Assembly (NCBI GenBank): GCA_029960045.1
Contig: JASCOV010000004.1
Location: forward strand, 62,001-126,000
DNA from: Flavobacteriaceae bacterium PS02293
GTDB taxonomy: Bacteria; Bacteroidota; Bacteroidia; Flavobacteriales; Weeksellaceae
Direction of reading: 5' to 3'
Length of the DNA stretch: 64,000 nt
Shown: positions 62,594-64,000 of the stretch, piece by piece
How the letters are laid out: each line of letters begins with the position of its first letter
Position numbering within the stretch: the first letter of the stretch is position 1
Made by a program: the position numbers and the translations under genes
The notes under the pieces: generated by a model
The model's input: only the letters and a program-made list of their open reading frames with translations
The model's database searches: none
Told to the model about the DNA's origin: nothing

Positions 62594-64000
62594 TTAAGAC
62601 TGATTTCTCAAGATCACATCATACAAATCCTGTCTTCTATCAGTCAAAGTTTTCACAGCGCCGTTGTAATGAAGTTCTTTTAGTAAATTCAAATCTACGT
62701 CCACAATGATCGTCATCTCAGTATTTGGTGTAGCTTCTCCCTTTATTGCATTGGACGGAAAAGCAAAATCAGAAGGCGTAAAAACCGTCGCCTGACCGTA
62801 CTGAATATCCATATTATTTACACCAGGCAAGTTCCCAACACAACCTGCAATGGCAACATAACATTCGTTTTCGATGGCTCTTGCAGCGGCACAATGGCGG
62901 ACGCGAGTGTAAGCATTCTGAGTATCTGTGAGGTACGGAACGAAAAGAATCTTCATTCCTTGGTCTGCCAATAATCTAGGCAATTCTGGAAATTCCACAT
63001 CATAGCAGATGATGACACCAATTTTTCCGCAGTCTGTATCGAAGACTTTGATCTCGTTTCCGCCCGTCATTCCATAATATTTCTTTTCGTTTGGTGTGAT
63101 ATGGATTTTTCTGTATTCATCAATTTTTCCATCTCTGTGAAGCAGATAACTCACGTTGAACAGTTTTCCATCTTCAAAGATTGGCATACTTCCGGAAATA
63201 ATGTTGACATTGTAACTGATTGCCATTTCCGATATTTTTTCTTTAATTTCTTCCGTCAGTTCAGACAATTTTTCCATTGATTCCCTTTCGTTCAAATGAT
63301 TGAAAGGTGCGAGTAGAGGCGTATTGAACAACTCGGGAAACAAACAAAAATCTGATTGGTAACCTGCCACAGCATCTACAAAAAATTCAACCTGTTTGTA
63401 AAATTCCTCAATATCTTTCAGAGGACGCATTTGCCATTGGATAAGCCCAAGACGGATGACACTGTCCTGCATCGTGTTTTTCTTAGCGGTATAATAGATA
63501 TTATTCCATTGCAAAAGAACAGCGTATTCTTCGGATTCTTTGTCTCCTTTCAAGTAACCTTTTAGGATTTTAACCGGAGAGAAATTATTCCCGATTTGAA
63601 AACTTAAAACCGGATCAAAAATCTCTTTATTCCTAACTTTTGTAATGTATTCTCGTGGTGATAATTCTGAACTATAAAGATGGAAATTAGGTATTCTTCC
63701 GCCGACTATAATTGATTTTAAATTAAGGATCTCGCAAAGTTCTTTTCTCGCATCATACAATCTTCGGCCTAACCTCAACGCTCTGAAATCGGGATCCACA
63801 AAAACTTCGATGCCGTAGAGTACATTTCCGATATTGCTGTGCGTGTTGAACGTTTCGTTTCCGGTAATCTCGTTATAGGTATGCTGATCGCCGTAAAGTT
63901 CATAATTAACTACAATAGATAATGCCGCAGCAGCCAATTTTCCATCCACGATGATGCAAATCTGTCCTTCTGCAAAAATAGAAGTTAGTTTTTGGATGTT
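62594..64000 (-). CDS. GNAT acetyltransferase / carbon-nitrogen hydrolase fusion (5' end outside window)
   Basis: The frame is open to the right edge: the 17 codons beyond 63949 read NIQKLTSIFAEGQICII and continue the GNAT domain, so the GTG at 63949 is not the start. The visible part ends an N-terminal GNAT domain (EVFVDPDFRALRLGRRLYDA) and holds a complete nitrilase domain (about 165-451 counting from 63949). The catalytic triad is visible: Glu in FPELFNTPLLA, Lys in YRKIHITPNEKKYYG and Cys in VIICYDVEFPEL. Such fusions are conserved in bacteria; the amide or nitrile substrate is unknown. Confidence 0.92.
   Translation of the reverse strand, partial: NIQKLTSIFAEGQICIIVDGKLAAAALSIVVNYELYGDQHTYNEITGNETFNTHSNIGNVLYGIEVFVDPDFRALRLGRRLYDARKELCEILNLKSIIVGGRIPNFHLYSSELSPREYITKVRNKEIFDPVLSFQIGNNFSPVKILKGYLKGDKESEEYAVLLQWNNIYYTAKKNTMQDSVIRLGLIQWQMRPLKDIEEFYKQVEFFVDAVAGYQSDFCLFPELFNTPLLAPFNHLNERESMEKLSELTEEIKEKISEMAISYNVNIISGSMPIFEDGKLFNVSYLLHRDGKIDEYRKIHITPNEKKYYGMTGGNEIKVFDTDCGKIGVIICYDVEFPELPRLLADQGMKILFVPYLTDTQNAYTRVRHCAAARAIENECYVAIAGCVGNLPGVNNMDIQYGQATVFTPSDFAFPSNAIKGEATPNTEMTIIVDVDLNLLKELHYNGAVKTLTDRRQDLYDVILRNQS

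Overview
The window is chromosomal DNA from a member of the Flavobacteriia (Bacteroidota), most like Chryseobacterium or a close Weeksellaceae relative. The reasons are the many exported proteins ending in a type IX secretion (T9SS) type A sorting domain, a SusC/SusD pair, promoters of the TTG-N17..19-TAnnTTTG kind, AT-rich spacers and weak Shine-Dalgarno signals. The genus is an inference from general resemblance; no rRNA or marker gene is present.

Layout. 1-4731: a partial alpha/beta hydrolase, a three-gene redox cluster (cupin, carboxymuconolactone decarboxylase-like/ABM fusion, zinc alcohol dehydrogenase), and an M19 dipeptidase gene broken by one in-frame amber codon. 4732-12098: a cobalamin riboswitch followed by a TonB-dependent receptor, a BtuG-like beta-propeller lipoprotein, a PKD-like surface lipoprotein and a DUF5074-type T9SS protein, read as a surface vitamin B12 capture and import unit. 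12121-20896: lipoate-protein ligase, cell-surface proteins, a TPR/LuxR-like regulator, a coupled pair of small HTH proteins and glutaminase.

21088-57631 is a pectin utilisation locus. A minus-strand block, transcribed kduI-kduD-uxaC-kdgF-kdgK-yhcH-eda-exuT-uxaB-uxaA, carries out intracellular uronate catabolism to 2-keto-3-deoxygluconate (KDG) and on to pyruvate and glyceraldehyde-3-phosphate. The divergent plus-strand block encodes SusC/SusD, two PL1 pectate lyases, three CE8 pectin methylesterases, GH105, GH43, a CE12 acetylesterase, a GH28 polygalacturonase, an extra esterase, two small paralogous T9SS proteins and a LacI-family regulator. Near-palindromic operators of the form TGCAATCGATTGCA lie upstream of kduI, susC and both small T9SS genes. 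They make a coherent candidate LacI regulon.

Supposed flow: methylesterases and acetylesterases strip pectin outside the cell; PL1 and GH28 cut it; SusCD imports oligomers; GH105 releases unsaturated uronate, which goes through KdgF, KduI and KduD; free galacturonate goes through UxaC, UxaB and UxaA. Both branches meet at KDG, then KdgK and Eda.

57866-64000 holds unrelated genes: a hypothetical protein, an ABC exporter, a CoA-transferase B subunit without an adjacent A subunit, a small lipoprotein, a DUF4197 protein, and a partial GNAT/nitrilase fusion running off the right edge.

The intergenic regions carry at least two families of short palindromic repeats (called R1 and R2 here), several of them inside the uronate operon, and a 28-bp mini-element nested inside one copy of each family. 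No tRNA, rRNA, CRISPR array, prophage or complete insertion sequence was seen.
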